The notes under the pieces: model-generated
Database searches by the model: none
Seen by the model: only the letters and a program-made list of their open reading frames with translations
What the model was told of the DNA's origin: nothing
Assembly: GCA_951799405.1 (NCBI GenBank)
Contig: OX637342.1
Location: 4,836,001-4,900,000, forward strand
Source of the DNA: Agapetus fuscipes
Lineage: Eukaryota > Arthropoda > Insecta > Trichoptera > Glossosomatidae
Direction of reading: 5' to 3'
DNA: 64,000 nt
Position numbers and translations under genes: made by a program
Part shown: positions 44,101 through 54,323 of the stretch, piece by piece
Layout of the letters: every line of letters begins with the position of its first letter
Numbering within the stretch: position 1 is the stretch's first letter

Positions 44101-46689
44101 GGCGGCAGGATACAGTAACAGTTCCCTACCACTGCAATTACCCTATTACCCAACAACATCTGTTGAACAAGGGTCAAAGTTATTGTCGATAGGACACAGT
44201 ACAGGCTGGAGTTCCCTTAAATGCAAATACCTGAAGCGCTATTCTGCTAAATTCATTACACTTTAGATATCAATATAAGTCTGAAATTGCTAGCGATTGC
44301 GCAAGAGCTCCATAGATAAAAAATCACAATACATCTTATTTGTGGACACGAATCGCCAGCTCGTCGCCTCAAGGTCGTAAGGAATTTAGCAGAATAGCGC
44401 TTCTGATCCATCACGTAGTGATTTGGCACTTTTTCCCACCATTGTCGTAGATTCTTGAGTGTCCTTGACGCCTAGAAATACAATATTAACAATGCTTTAT
44501 ACCTCGATTGTCTTGTTGAAGTACGTAAGGTTTCCCGCCAAGCTTGGATTCTGCTGAGCATGTGTGGTAGCGACCTCTATCATATCCGTACTGGCATCTA
44601 CTCCATCTACTTTTGCCCCCAAAGCAGCGATTGGCTGTAAGTTAAGGATACAAATAATTTTATCAAACATCTCAAACAAATTTTTGACTATATTTTAACA
44701 GTTGAATACAAATAACTCACAGTAAGGTTTTTAGTCAACCATTTTACAACTTTTCTACTATGTTTATATTTTTTGTGTGCATCGCAAATAACGCAACTAA
44801 GCTACACATATAGTTTAACTTCTTGCCGCGTTCTCTCTGAAGGGCAAGAGCAAATTGAACCTATTTATTTTTACAGCCTTACACCAGCCACTTCAGCTGA
44901 AGTGAGTGTTTCCCAGCTATCAAGCAGGCTGGTTCTCATTTCTTGTGAAGGCTGAGTAAGCCTTGCCAGTATTTTTTTTTAAGTCGACAGATTTGGAGTA
45001 CTTAACTCTGGGTAGTAGTCTGTTCCACTCCACTGGATACGCAACACGGAAGGCCCGGTCTTCAAAATTTTTGCACACCTGACGGTGCGGCTGAACCCAA
45101 TTGATGACCCGCAGATCTGAGTGTCTGCCTCCTCACACCCATTTCTACAGGCGAAATCTAGTCAACAAGGCTTGGTTGTCTCTAGTCAACATAGGTTGTT
45201 ATGCGGCTGACCACCCATAATGTAAAAATTGGTTCACTTTGCCAATGTCACCTCTGTTTCAGGGAAGGACGGCAAGAGTTGCAAGGCTTATGTTCATTTG
45301 AGATTGGGTTTTTATATTGTAGGTCCACATGCGGCATGTGTTAGCGCGAAATTATACATATCTGCTTGTGGGAATGCATTTAATATAAAACTTAAATGAT
45401 ATATATCTTTGCAGCTTAGATTAGATTAGATTAGATTAGAAGGCTTAATAAACATCCCAAAAAAACAAAAGTAGATAGAAATCTCCCCCTTATGAGTTTT
45501 TTGTGGAATAAATAGGAGAGCTGTTTTTTGTGGACAGTCAATATTAGAAATATATTCATAAATGCATCTTAAAATAAATACATAGGGGCTCAATATTTCA
45601 ATAGTACCCCTAGCAGAAGTATTTACTCTCAATGCATCTATCTCCCTTCCTCATTTGTGTACTATCAATACATCCATCCCCCTTCCTCTTGAAAATTGCT
45701 TAGTGAGCTAAATTGCTGCTGGGAGCGCTATCAATGATCTGTAAACCAATACAGATAATACAAGGAAATGTATGTAACAGTAATGAATAAAATTAATTTA
45801 TTAGCTATGTCACACAGGCGGCACTCACCTTGGTCAGCAGAAGGCATATTTGATATTTACGTTATACTTAGCAGTACAAGTCATTTTGTTACCTGTGAAA
45901 TAATCAGTAGCTCAAGTCTGCCTATTGAAAAATGGGGTAAAATATTAACGGCATTGTAATAATTACTAATTTACAACTCAACCCAGTAAAAGACGGGACA
46001 TCACAGTAACATTGGCCATTGCCTCCCGAAGAAATCACCACAAAGATGGAAGGATAGTTGCAACTTCATCTTTTCTGAAATTAAACTTTGTGCAAGGACA
46101 TATCTACAATCCAGAAATATAAGACGCTGTAACATTTCTCACCTCTGAAAGAATTCCACCGCCGCAACCAATGTCCACGATTCTCAGTCCTTGAAGCGGA
46201 GATGTTGATGAAGCATACTGCTGTTGACTTGGAAGTGTGTTCAATATTCCATCCCTCACAAATGGAATCCTTATGAAAACAGATAGTCAAAGAATAATAT
46301 TTGTATACTTCCCCAATTGTTACAATGAATCAGGACATCAATAGCAAACTTTACAACATCAACAAATCTGTGTCACTCTCACTAGTGTGTCATAGACTAA
46401 CAGATTCTGTAAATTCCTCTCTCTGCACTGCATTCTTTACATACAATAACGTTTTGCTTACCTTACTTCATTCATACCGTGAAGAGCTCTGGCTGCACCA
46501 TTCACATCCCACCATTCATCACAATGGGTGGTCAGCGCCTCCATCTGAGAGACGTTCAATGTCTTATCTACCTTACTGGAGAAAAGACGGTTACCGAGCA
46601 TGGCAGAAGATGGTAATATCCTCATTTCTTTGGTAGAGAAAACCCCATAGCTTTCCGCCAATTTGAATCCATCCCGCAGAATATTGCAT
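41139..46689 (-). CDS. COQ3-type ubiquinone-biosynthesis O-methyltransferase, copy A (first exon not found)
   Basis: SAM-dependent methyltransferase of the COQ3/UbiG family, which in mitochondria O-methylates ring hydroxyls of coenzyme Q precursors. Recognised coding exons (- strand order): 46689-46462, 46269-46143, 44634-44503, 43040-42770, 41257-41139, with consistent phases 2, 0, 0, 1 after the first. Exon 1 of this list has CDEWWDVNGAARALHGMN, the COQ3 EWW..NG signature. The next gives SAM motif I VDIGCGGGILSE, then LGAKVDGVDAS (acidic loop), then YDAVVMSEVIEHI and LKPGGSIFITTFNRT, then THDYDMFISPEDL, and the C terminus VSYALQAVKVDK. The first listed exon starts in phase 2, so a short upstream exon holding the initiator and targeting peptide is missing; I could not place it up to 48.5 kb. 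Four exon lengths (127, 132 versus 126, 271, 119) are equal or nearly equal to copy B. Only overlapping TAA/AATAAA is seen at the 3' end. Either a gene with a distant first exon or a 5'-decapitated copy. Confidence 0.85.
41390..42765. other. COQ3 copy A last intron, unassigned
   Basis: No second gene or clear repeat. A possible tRNA-free S1-like patch at 41735-41790 (TTTACTCGACCTTCATGAG) is too weak to call. Confidence 0.35.
43268..44148 (-). mobile_element. M3 TIR element, copy b, split by LB
   Basis: Inverted M3 (TTGGCGGGATTCAAATTC, CGTCAAAATGACGACAAACG) from GGTAATTTCAC to AATTACCCTATT, interrupted at about 43690-44122 by an LB LINE fragment. TTCCC on both sides may be the target duplication. 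Confidence 0.8.
43688..44122 (+). mobile_element. LB LINE 3' fragment, longest C terminus
   Basis: Open frame from about 43693 to 44094: VEMAYLRAMPEKTLNDRV, MRWFGHLERMDDERL, RRGRPRKAWLDQIGEIAKEW, CKDRKKWRRICGG, then stop and the GGAACGGCGGCAGGATACAG end. Confidence 0.85.
44790..44970 (-). repeat. S1 SINE, headless
   Basis: CTAAGCTACACATATAG, CCACTTCAGCTGAAGTGAG and GTGAAGGCTGAGTAAGCC; stops at a T-run. Confidence 0.75.
44980..45165 (-). mobile_element. LC LINE C-terminal fragment
   Basis: GACAGATTTGGAGTACTT and CTGTTCCACTCCACTGGA correspond to 48650-48700; the complement reads FEDRAFRVAYPVEWNRL-like text. Confidence 0.6.
45187..45442 (+). repeat. T1 repeat, full with tail
   Basis: ATAGGTTGTTATGCGGCTG to (ATTAG)4 at 45419-45441; very close to the LA 3' UTR copy. 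Confidence 0.85.
45445..46140. other. COQ3 copy A intron, unassigned
   Basis: No repeat or coding match recognised. Confidence 0.35.
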
Positions 46690-47367
46690 CTGTAATGATT
46701 AAAGTAAAATATTGTTATACTGGGGTTCTCTTTTAATTAATCTGCAATTTTTATTTTACACGGTTTGGTTCACAATTTACAATAGTTAATAATCTCTGCG
46801 TATATTGGTTTCGCTGCAAAATACTCCGAGCGACTGCTCTGCTGCTGCCCCATTGCAGTCCCTTTATAAAGATACAACAGAGATCTTTCTTGCATATTCC
46901 AGATTATTCTATCTCTGTTCTAGATTATACTAGACAGCTGTTCCACTACGATGATGGATTATACCAGACGGTTTTACACACACTATTGTACCTGTACAGG
47001 CGTACGTAGGTACTTCGAAGTTAGTAGTTTGTAACACTATCACCATAGTACTAGTGCCAGACTGTTCTATGTATGCATGAACAGTCGCACGTAGGTACTC
47101 CAAGTTCGTAACAATATAAAGAACGTACACAGTGAAAATAATAATCATACAATATTATGACCGGTCATACATAATTGTGTTCTATAAGGAAACTCTTCAG
47201 CAACATCCATGAAGGAAAAATCTCAGGAGGACGAGCAAGAAGTCACCTAAGAATTCATGTTGCCAGATTTAGAATTGCCTCATGGGCACCAACTCCTTGC
47301 CACAATTAAGAAGACGGACGCTAGAACATACAAATGGCTAGCACAAGGCACTGCCTTAATAAAGTGA

Positions 47368-47618
47368 TCTATAATCTAAGTTCCAAAGATATATTAACAT
47401 TTAAGATTCAATTTAAGTGCATGTCCACAGGCACGTGCAAGTTCACGCTTACAAATGCTGCATGTGTACCTACTTACAAATTAAAATCCACAACTCAAAT
47501 CAACATAAACCCAGCTGCTTTTGCCAAACTTCCCTGGAACAGGTGTGCCATTGGCAAAGTGAACCATTTTTTTACAGTATGAGTGGTCCACCTTATACTA
47601 ACCTATAAGTCAAGAAAA
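47368..47618 (-). repeat. T1 repeat, diverged
   Basis: ATCTATAATCTAAGTTCC to CTAACCTATAAGTCAAG. Confidence 0.75.
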
Positions 47619-47649
47619 ACATAGTTACGACCAAGTCGTAAACAGGATA

Positions 47650-47868
47650 AAAACTAGAGTACCCTGAGTACAAGTTTTTTCACTGTACTCGAAGTATTGA
47701 GTATTGGAGAAAAATGTATGTGAACTTGTAAAGCACCTCTGGTAAAACAAGTTTCGAAACCTTTTTTGCCAGGGGTGCTTTACAAGTTCGCATACATTTT
47801 TCTCACATACACAATACTTCGAGTAAAGTGAAAAAACTCTGTACTCAGGGTCCAGGTTGTAACATTGT
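47650..47868. repeat. Fold-back repeat 1
   Basis: Imperfect inverted arms: 47658-47740 (ACCCTGAGTACAAGTTTTTTC, GTACTCGAAGTATTGAGTA) and 47778-47858. The loop is about 40 bp. Family unknown. Confidence 0.7.
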
Positions 47869-47947
47869 GGTGAATGAATCCAAAAAAATATAATTTCGAC
47901 TATGACTGTTATAGCAGTGCTTTATCAACTAAATTATTAACTTTAAT

Positions 47948-48056
47948 AATTAAAAAACTTTTTTATTTAAAAAACACATAGTTTTTATTTTCACATATGA
48001 GTTATAATGCCTAAGCGCTGTCGAACCTGCTCGGTTCATCATCAGAGGCTAACTCT

Positions 48057-48092
<36 letters not shown>

Positions 48093-48224
48093 GTTAGTAG
48101 CTAACTCTGTGAGTTAGCCTCTGATGATGAACCGAGCAGGTTCGACAGCGCTTAGGCATTATAACTCATATGTGAAAATAAAAACTATGTGTTTTTTAAA
48201 TAAAAAAGTTTTTTAATTATTAAA
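47948..48224. repeat. Fold-back repeat 2 with hammerhead-like arms, PLE-type
   Basis: Near-perfect arms of about 108 bp (47948-48055 and 48112-48224) around a (TTAG)n loop at 48056-48094. Each arm holds CTGATGA, stem GAACC-gagca-GGTTC, then GACAGCGCTT: a hammerhead core with one change (GACA for GAAA). Head-to-head PLE terminal repeats are likely. Confidence 0.65.
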
Positions 48225-48529
48225 TTAAAAATGAATTTTCACTCGGTGAATGTGCAAACATTAGAAAATTAAATTATAAACATTGTTATTTTAATAATTG
48301 TTTACTACACAAAATTTAATAATGATTTAGGTTTTTTTTTATTACCTGGGTACTTCTATTTATTTGAATTCAGTACCCACCAGATGGTATTCTTTTGTAT
48401 AGAAAAAGCAGAAAATTTACATAAGTAACAGGTGTTCCAATAATTTGATGGTTAATCATTCAACCACAACTTCATATTCACGGATTCTAATAACACTTTT
48501 TTTAATGTTAGGTAATTATAATATTAGGC

Positions 48530-49685
48530 TAATTTATTTTAAATTACAAATGATAAGAGAGCGCCGTTTTGTGTGTGTCACGCTCTCTCCGATCATGGAT
48601 AAGACTCTAAAAAGGTGTGTCTTGAGTGCTCCGCGTAATACATCCACAGATTTGGAGTTCTTCACTCCGGATGGCAGTCTGTTCCACTCCACCGGACCCG
48701 CAACACAGAAAGCGCGGTCTCCGAAATTTGTACCAATCTGACGATGTGGCTGAACCAAATTGACTACTCCATCGAACATTAGTCAATCCGAGACAATACA
48801 AACGCGCCCACTAGGGTCTTAACTGCATCTGAGGGTAAACACTTTCTAATAGCCTTAATTTGGCATAGTGAAAAAAAAGAAGAAGCTATTGTGACATCTA
48901 TTTGCCTCTCCAGTGTCAGATTCCGATCCAGTAAGACTCCTAGAAGTCTCACTGAATCAGAAGGCTGGATTAGCTTACCTTTCACTAATAGGTGATCACG
49001 CCTAGATGTGGCTGCCCACATTATCTCCGTCTTATCCATGATCAAGATTAGGCCATTGTTCACCATCCACCCACCGACCTCCGCGATACACCCAGAGACC
49101 CTGCAACTGAGATCCTCAACCATGTCTAGCCGACAGTGAGAGTATATTTGCCAGTCATCTGCATATGAGTGTGAGATGAGGCCCCATTTTTCAACAAATA
49201 CTCTCAATGTCAGCAGTATACAAAATAAAAAGGATCGGACCCAACACAGAGCCCTTTGGGACCCCAGAAGACAGCGAGTAGGTAGGTGAGACACCGTCAC
49301 AAACACCCACCGCCTGCCTGCGTTCCACCAGATAGGAGGAGAACCACGCCAAAGCCCCGTTGGTCAAACCGTATGACACCTCCAACCTCTCAATAAGGAA
49401 CGAGTGATTTACTGTGTCAAATGCCGAAGCCAAAAGTCATGTCAAGAAGCGCCAGTAGAGCCAGATCACCACACTCTACAGCAGATACCATATCCGATAC
49501 AAGCTTGAGCATACCGGTTTCTGTTGAATGAAACTTTCGGTACGCAGATTGCCTCTTCGGCAGTAAGCTATTTGCATCCAGATAGGATACCAACCGCCGC
49601 GAGACAATCCGCTCCAGCACCTTTGACAAGAATGGCAGATTCGACACAGGTCTAAAATTTGAGGGTTCACCAGGATCCAGGTCTC
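48530..49685 (-). pseudogene. LC LINE reverse transcriptase, frameshifted
   Basis: Successive - strand frames (49647-49417, 49433-49191, 49306-48779, 48779-48534) together spell an RT: LPKRQSAYRKFHSTET, AFDTVNHS, SGVPKGSVLGPILF, YADD (in SYADDWQIY) and LGVLLDRNL, ending FGDRAFCVAGPVEWNRLPS and LRGALKTHLF. At least two frameshifts; 5' truncated. CR1/jockey-like. Confidence 0.85.
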
Positions 49686-49689
49686 ACTC

Positions 49690-50095
49690 GAGCTTGAATA
49701 GGTTTTTTAGTTTTTTATTTTTTTAATATATTTATTACAGAAAACAACAGCACATACACATAAAACAAGTAAAGATTTATAATAAATAGGTACATATAAG
49801 GCCAATAATAGTTTTCTTAAATAAAAATAATTACAATAAAAGCTTGTCTACAGCAAATGTAACAGCAAATGCTAGACTTATTAATATTATCTTAACTTAT
49901 GCTAGAACTAAACATTTTTTACATATTGTAATACCTACTTACTCTATTATATTTGCATGAAAAAAAAGTTTCATACCTTCTACTGATGCTGAGACAAATT
50001 AATAAAGACTTGGACATGTTCCTAATTCCCCACACAACTGTTTAAGCTAAATGTTGAATTTCTACTGAAGTTGAATGTTAAAAATACACATAAAC
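49690..50095. other. AT-rich DNA, possible LINE 3' UTR
   Basis: Begins with T-runs; no match recognised. Confidence 0.3.
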
Positions 50096-50099
50096 ACAG

Positions 50100-50470
50100 A
50101 TGCTAGAGTTCAAAAATCATTATCTCCCCAATACAAAATACGAGATAAGAATTTGGAATAATTGGGAGAGTAAGAGTTTTAGGCTTACACGGCCGGCTGA
50201 TGATGCTGGAGTGAAGTTTTCCGGGATCTGTTGCCGTGGTCTGTGGGAGCTGGAGCTTCCGGACGTTTCGCCCATTTCTACGATGGGCTTCTTCAGCGTG
50301 AAGTATGATGATGATGAAGATCTTGATGAGAACTGTGATGTCAGTGTGAGTGCAAGGAGGGCTTATATTTCTACCATCTTGCTTCTACAGCGAGTGTTTG
50401 TTGTTTTGAAAGCACCATCTATGAATTTCATTGCGAAACTATGAATATATGTAAGAGAAATTACACATAT
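50100..50470 (-). repeat. PLE terminal repeat (LTR-like)
   Basis: Non-coding 3' part of a Penelope-like element, directly downstream of the GIY-YIG frame on the - strand; includes the hammerhead at 50256-50303. Confidence 0.65.
50256..50303 (-). ncRNA. Hammerhead ribozyme (PLE type), intact core
   Basis: Read on the - strand: stem I strand CUUC-a-CG (50303-50297), CUGAAGA (50296-50290, fits CUGANGA), stem II GCCCAU (50288-50283), loop CGUAGAA, AUGGGC (50275-50270), GAAA (50269-50266), C, then GUC (50264-50262, cleavage site) and CGGAAG (50261-50256), which closes stem I with one bulged A. All conserved core positions are met and stem III is minimal, as in Penelope-like element hammerheads, which usually act as dimers. 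Confidence 0.75.
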
Positions 50471-50481
50471 AAGGACTTTTT

Positions 50482-51021
50482 CTACATATCATCACCCCCT
50501 GTATTATTCGTCTTCTTCCGTTTTTCGGCCAAGCGTTCAGATTTTCTTAGGGCCAACTGAACATTGGAATGAGGAGAGTGGTTTTCCAGCCCACAGTCAT
50601 TAATGTTTGCTACATAATTTTTGTTAAGACAAGGCTTCAAGGGCTTGATTGTGCAGCAACGTAGAGCTGGATTCCACACTTTATCGATTCTTGTCATTTC
50701 CTCCTTCCTATTAAAATTGTTCTTGTGTTTGAAGATCTCTATTGCTTCTTGGGCCATTCTGGTGTGATAATTTCGGGTTGAATGTAGAAGGCTGGTTTCA
50801 GCAAAACAAATATCATGTCCATCTTGTAGAGCATGTTCTGCAACTGCCGATTTCTCTACTTGTCCCAGCCGGCAGTTCCTGTTATGTTCCTTCAGGCATG
50901 TATTCACGCTCCTTAGGGTAGTACCAATATATACCTCTCCGCAAGAGCAAGGAATTCTGTAGACACCCGGATTGGAGAGGTTATCCTTAGGGTCCTTAGC
51001 AGATCGGAAGCATGCCGACAA
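50482..51021 (-). pseudogene. Penelope-like element GIY-YIG endonuclease domain
   Basis: 179-codon frame with NPGVYRIPCSCG (the GIY strand), EVYIGTTLRS (the YIG strand), then LKEHNRNCR and EKSAVAEHALQDGH, the arrangement of the C-terminal endonuclease of Penelope-like retroelements. The usual arginine in T.R....RLKEH appears as cysteine (NTCLKEH). The RT domain is absent: the element breaks at about 51030, where an inverted copy of its own 3' end begins. Confidence 0.8.
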
Positions 51022-51033
51022 CTGCCTTGTAGG

Positions 51034-51310
51034 TTTAAGAATCCAGCTCTACGTCGCTGCACAATCAAGCCCTTGAAGCCTTGTCTTAACAAAAATTATG
51101 TAGCAAACATTAATGACTGTGGGCTGGAAAACCACTCTCATCATTCCAATGTTCAGTTGGCCCTAAGAAAATCTGAACGCTTGGCCGAAAAACGGAAGAA
51201 GACGAATAATACAGGGGGTGATGATATGTAGAAAAAGTTTACATATATTCATAGTTTCGCAATGAAATTCATAGATGGTGCTTTCAATTCACACAGTGAA
51301 AATTCACTTT
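51034..51310 (+). repeat. Inverted PLE 3' end
   Basis: + strand text encodes the same C terminus as the 50482-51021 frame (CCTIKPLKPCLNKNYV, RKSERLAEKRKK) with stop at 51228-51230, then TTCATAGTTTCGCAATG as at 50420. It faces the other copy in inverted orientation. Confidence 0.8.
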
Positions 51311-51327
51311 ATTTAAAAAAAAATTTT

Positions 51328-51490
51328 TTTTTCTAAAACGTAGTTTTATTTTCACAATAATATTTTCTACCTCAAGCACTTTCGACCTTCAATACTCAGG
51401 TCATTATCAGATAATGACCTGAGTATTGAAGGTCGAAAGTGCTTGAGGTAGAAAATATTATTGTGAAAATAAAACTACGTTTTAGAATAT
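51328..51490. repeat. Fold-back repeat 3, hammerhead-like
   Basis: Near-perfect palindrome, arms about 78 bp, centre at TTATCAGATAA (51410). Each arm has GACCT...AGGTC then GAAAGTGCTT, i.e. stem II and GAAAG-ug-CUU of a hammerhead whose first core strand is lost at the centre. Confidence 0.65.
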
Positions 51491-51717
51491 TTTTTTATTA
51501 TTTTAAATCATATAAAATTGTTTAGTACAAAAAAGTTCACTTCAAATCTTTATATTATTTCCATACATACACGTATAATATAAAGAGATTGGAAAAGATA
51601 GTTGTTTTGACAGACCCAAAGCAGCGCAGGTCAATGGGAAGCCCCAACCCAAGATGAATGGACATTGTGGTTTCAGACAGTCGTAAGTCCCAAGCCCCAT
51701 CCCAGGTATGCCAATCT

Positions 51718-51952
51718 TATCTAATCTAAGCAAAGACATATTCAAATTTAAAGTTCATATTAAATGCATGCTCACAAAGTCTCGCTTACAAATGCTGCAT
51801 GTCTACTCACAATTCAAAAACCAAACGTCAAATGAACATAAGCCAATAAACTTTTCCAGTCCTTCCCTGCAACAGGCGTGATATCAGCCAAGTGAACCAC
51901 TTTTTACAGCATTTGTGGTCAGCCTCATCCCAACCTATAAGTCAAGGGATAT
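51718..51952 (-). repeat. T1 repeat, diverged
   Basis: TATCTAATCTAAGCAAAG to CAACCTATAAGTCAAGG, stopping where the LD poly(A) tract begins. Confidence 0.75.
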
Positions 51953-51956
<4 letters not shown>

Positions 51957-51988
<32 letters not shown>

Positions 51989-54115
51989 TTCATAAACAAT
52001 TTTTACAAGAAATATAAATCTTAAAAATTAAACATTTTTGTCCCGATAAACCAAAAAATTTCAGTTTGTCATCGGGTGCAACAATCAAATTAAAAAATAT
52101 AAGTCTTAGTATTTAGTGCTAGTATGAAATAAAAAGTAAATTAAAGTTAAAATTAGGAGACAAGAGTAGAGTAAAAACACAAATATAGTTAAGGTAATTA
52201 ATATAAAAAAGTTCTTTCTCCCAGCCAAATCTTCAAAGATATTATAATTTTATTAATGTTTGTAGATTCCTTTTTAAAGTCCTTTGGCAACAAATTAAAT
52301 ATTTTTGGCACAAGGTAATCCAACGTTCTTTGTCCATATTTGTTATTAATTCTTGGCACAACTAGTCCTTCATTAGATGTAAATCTTGTTTGGTACACAT
52401 GCTCTAGTTTATTTTTATATTTATCATTAAACAATTGTTGACATATAATTATGTTCCATAGTATACCCTTAATAGGCAAGACATTTAATGATTGGAATAA
52501 AAATGGTATATTCTGCCTTTGGTTATACACATTTATGGGAGCAATTAATTTTAAGAGAGCATTTTGAACATTTTGTACATTTTTAATATTGGTGGCGCAA
52601 GAATGTCCCCATGCAGTGAGGCCGTATCTTATAATGGACTCGGCAAGCGATAAATATACCAATCTTAATGTAGGGAGCGGCAATATAAACTTTAACTTAT
52701 ATAATTGTCCAACAACAGATCTCAGTCGTTTGCACGTTTTTGAAGTATGTGTGTCCCACTTGAAGAAACAGTCAATTGTTACTCCTAGATAAGTATAATC
52801 GCTTACAATGTCAATATTTTCACATAAACAAGTTCTACAATTATTGGTGACATGAAGGCATTCATAATTATGGGCTTTTATGGTTGGCACAGTACTAATT
52901 CTAGCATGAGGGGATCTAATATGCATAATTTTAGTTTTTTTTTAATTAATTAAAAGACCTGCATCATGACACCAATTCTGCAGTTTATCAAAATCATTTT
53001 GTAACATTGTGTTACATTCATCTAAATTCTCACTAGATATGACAAGTGCAGTATCATCCGCATATACATAATATTTTACATTTGAGAAAATATATTTAAT
53101 AAAAGATACATAAATTATATATAATATAGGGCCTAAAACAGATCCTTGCGGGACCCCAGCACTGATGTTCTTAATATCACTTTTAGATCCATCAATATTA
53201 ACAGTCATGGTTCTGTTAGAGAGGTAATTTTCAAAGAGATGTAAAACTGGGCCTCTAATCCCTATGACATCTAAGTATCTAAGCAATTTTAAGTGATCAA
53301 TTGTATCAAAAGCCTTGGAGAAGTCAATGAATAATACTAATACATGTTTTTTATTGTTTAATTCGTTATTAATATGATTGGAAAAACTTTGAAGAAGAAT
53401 TTCTGTACTCCTACCCTTCTGAAATCCATATTGATTGGTATCCAGAATTTCAAATTTGTTAAGATATTGAGTCAACTTTGAGAAAATGTATTTTTCAAGT
53501 ATTTTTTCAAGAGCAGGTAATATACTAATTGGCCTATAGTTTCCCATTACAGAGTGATCACCACCCTTGTAGATTGGTCTGATTAGGCTACATTTTAATT
53601 TCAGAGGAATTATTCCCTGGTTTATAATTGAGTTAATTAAATGTGTAACAAGAGGTCCCAATATTTCCACGTGTTTTTTTAAGTCAGTCATTCGGATAAG
53701 GTCAACTCCTGGTGTTTAAGAGTTTTTTGCAAGATTTATTATTTTTACAACTTCAGATAGTTTAGCTTTAGGTAAATAAAAGCTATGTGGAAGCATATCA
53801 GGCTCTGGACCAGCAATTTTTATACTACAAACGTGCATTAACTGGGATACATTATCAGAGAAATACTTAGCAAATTCATTGGAAACACTTTCAATGCAAT
53901 TATATTTGTTTACAAAATATTTTTTTATAACTTCATCACAATTTGTTTTAGATTTTCTGCCTAAGATTTTGTTACATTCATCCCAGGTTTTTTTTATGTC
54001 CTTGAAACAATTCTTAAATTTATCATTATAAAAAGTTAACTTTAATTTCAAAATTTTTTTGTTCAAGTAATTACGTATCGTTTTATACTCCTTTTCATAA
54101 AACTTATTACTAGGT
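51957..54115 (-). mobile_element. LD LINE with poly(A), 5'-truncated
   Basis: T-run at 51957-51986 marks the A tail. The RT coding part follows to about 54066. The endonuclease domain is lost. Confidence 0.85.
52198..54066 (-). pseudogene. LD reverse transcriptase with two in-frame stops
   Basis: A single - strand frame from 54066 to 52198 is broken only by TAA at 53716-53718 and TAA at 52942-52944. RT motifs: LIRPIYKGGDHS, NYRPISILPALEKILEK, FIDFSKAFDTIDH, SAGVPQGSVLGPILY and YADD (in YVYADDTALV), followed by ITVDCFFKW-like YLGVTID and the C terminus ending IWLGERTFLY. Jockey-like by the poly(A) tail and motif style. Recently inactivated. Confidence 0.88.
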
Positions 54116-54230
54116 GTACTTATTACTAGTTATAATGATAATTACCATATCCGTTCTCCAACCTGTCTAGATACCTTTTCTAGGTTAAAAAAAGTCAAGA
54201 ATATCATAAAGATTCATAACAAAATATCAC

Positions 54231-54236
54231 TTTATT
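54231..54236 (-). terminator. Poly(A) signal of COQ3 copy B
   Basis: AATAAA on the - strand, 88 nt beyond the stop codon, the first such hexamer downstream. Confidence 0.55.
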
Positions 54237-54323
54237 TCCGAATACCATAACGAATTATTAAAAAAACAATAATTTCAAATATGTAATACATAAGATGTAA
54301 GTCATTTGTTCTTCGCAGCATAT

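Larger units (their letters stand above)
43146..44200 (-). repeat. S3 SINE split by M3 (three-level nest)
   Basis: S3 tail half 43146-43267 (GGAACACAATTCGCCAACC, CATGGCCAGAAACAG) and head-side half 44149-44200 (CATCTGTTGAACAAGGGTC) flank an inverted M3 copy. Confidence 0.75.

Noticed and set aside
46930..47148. First exon of COQ3 copy A
   Set aside because: A frame exists but no ATG leads in phase 2 to a GT donor without a stop, and the text lacks any presequence similarity to copy B exon 1.
48056..48094. (TTAG)n tract as telomeric repeat
   Set aside because: Insect telomere is TTAGG; this is a 4-bp repeat confined to the loop of a fold-back element.
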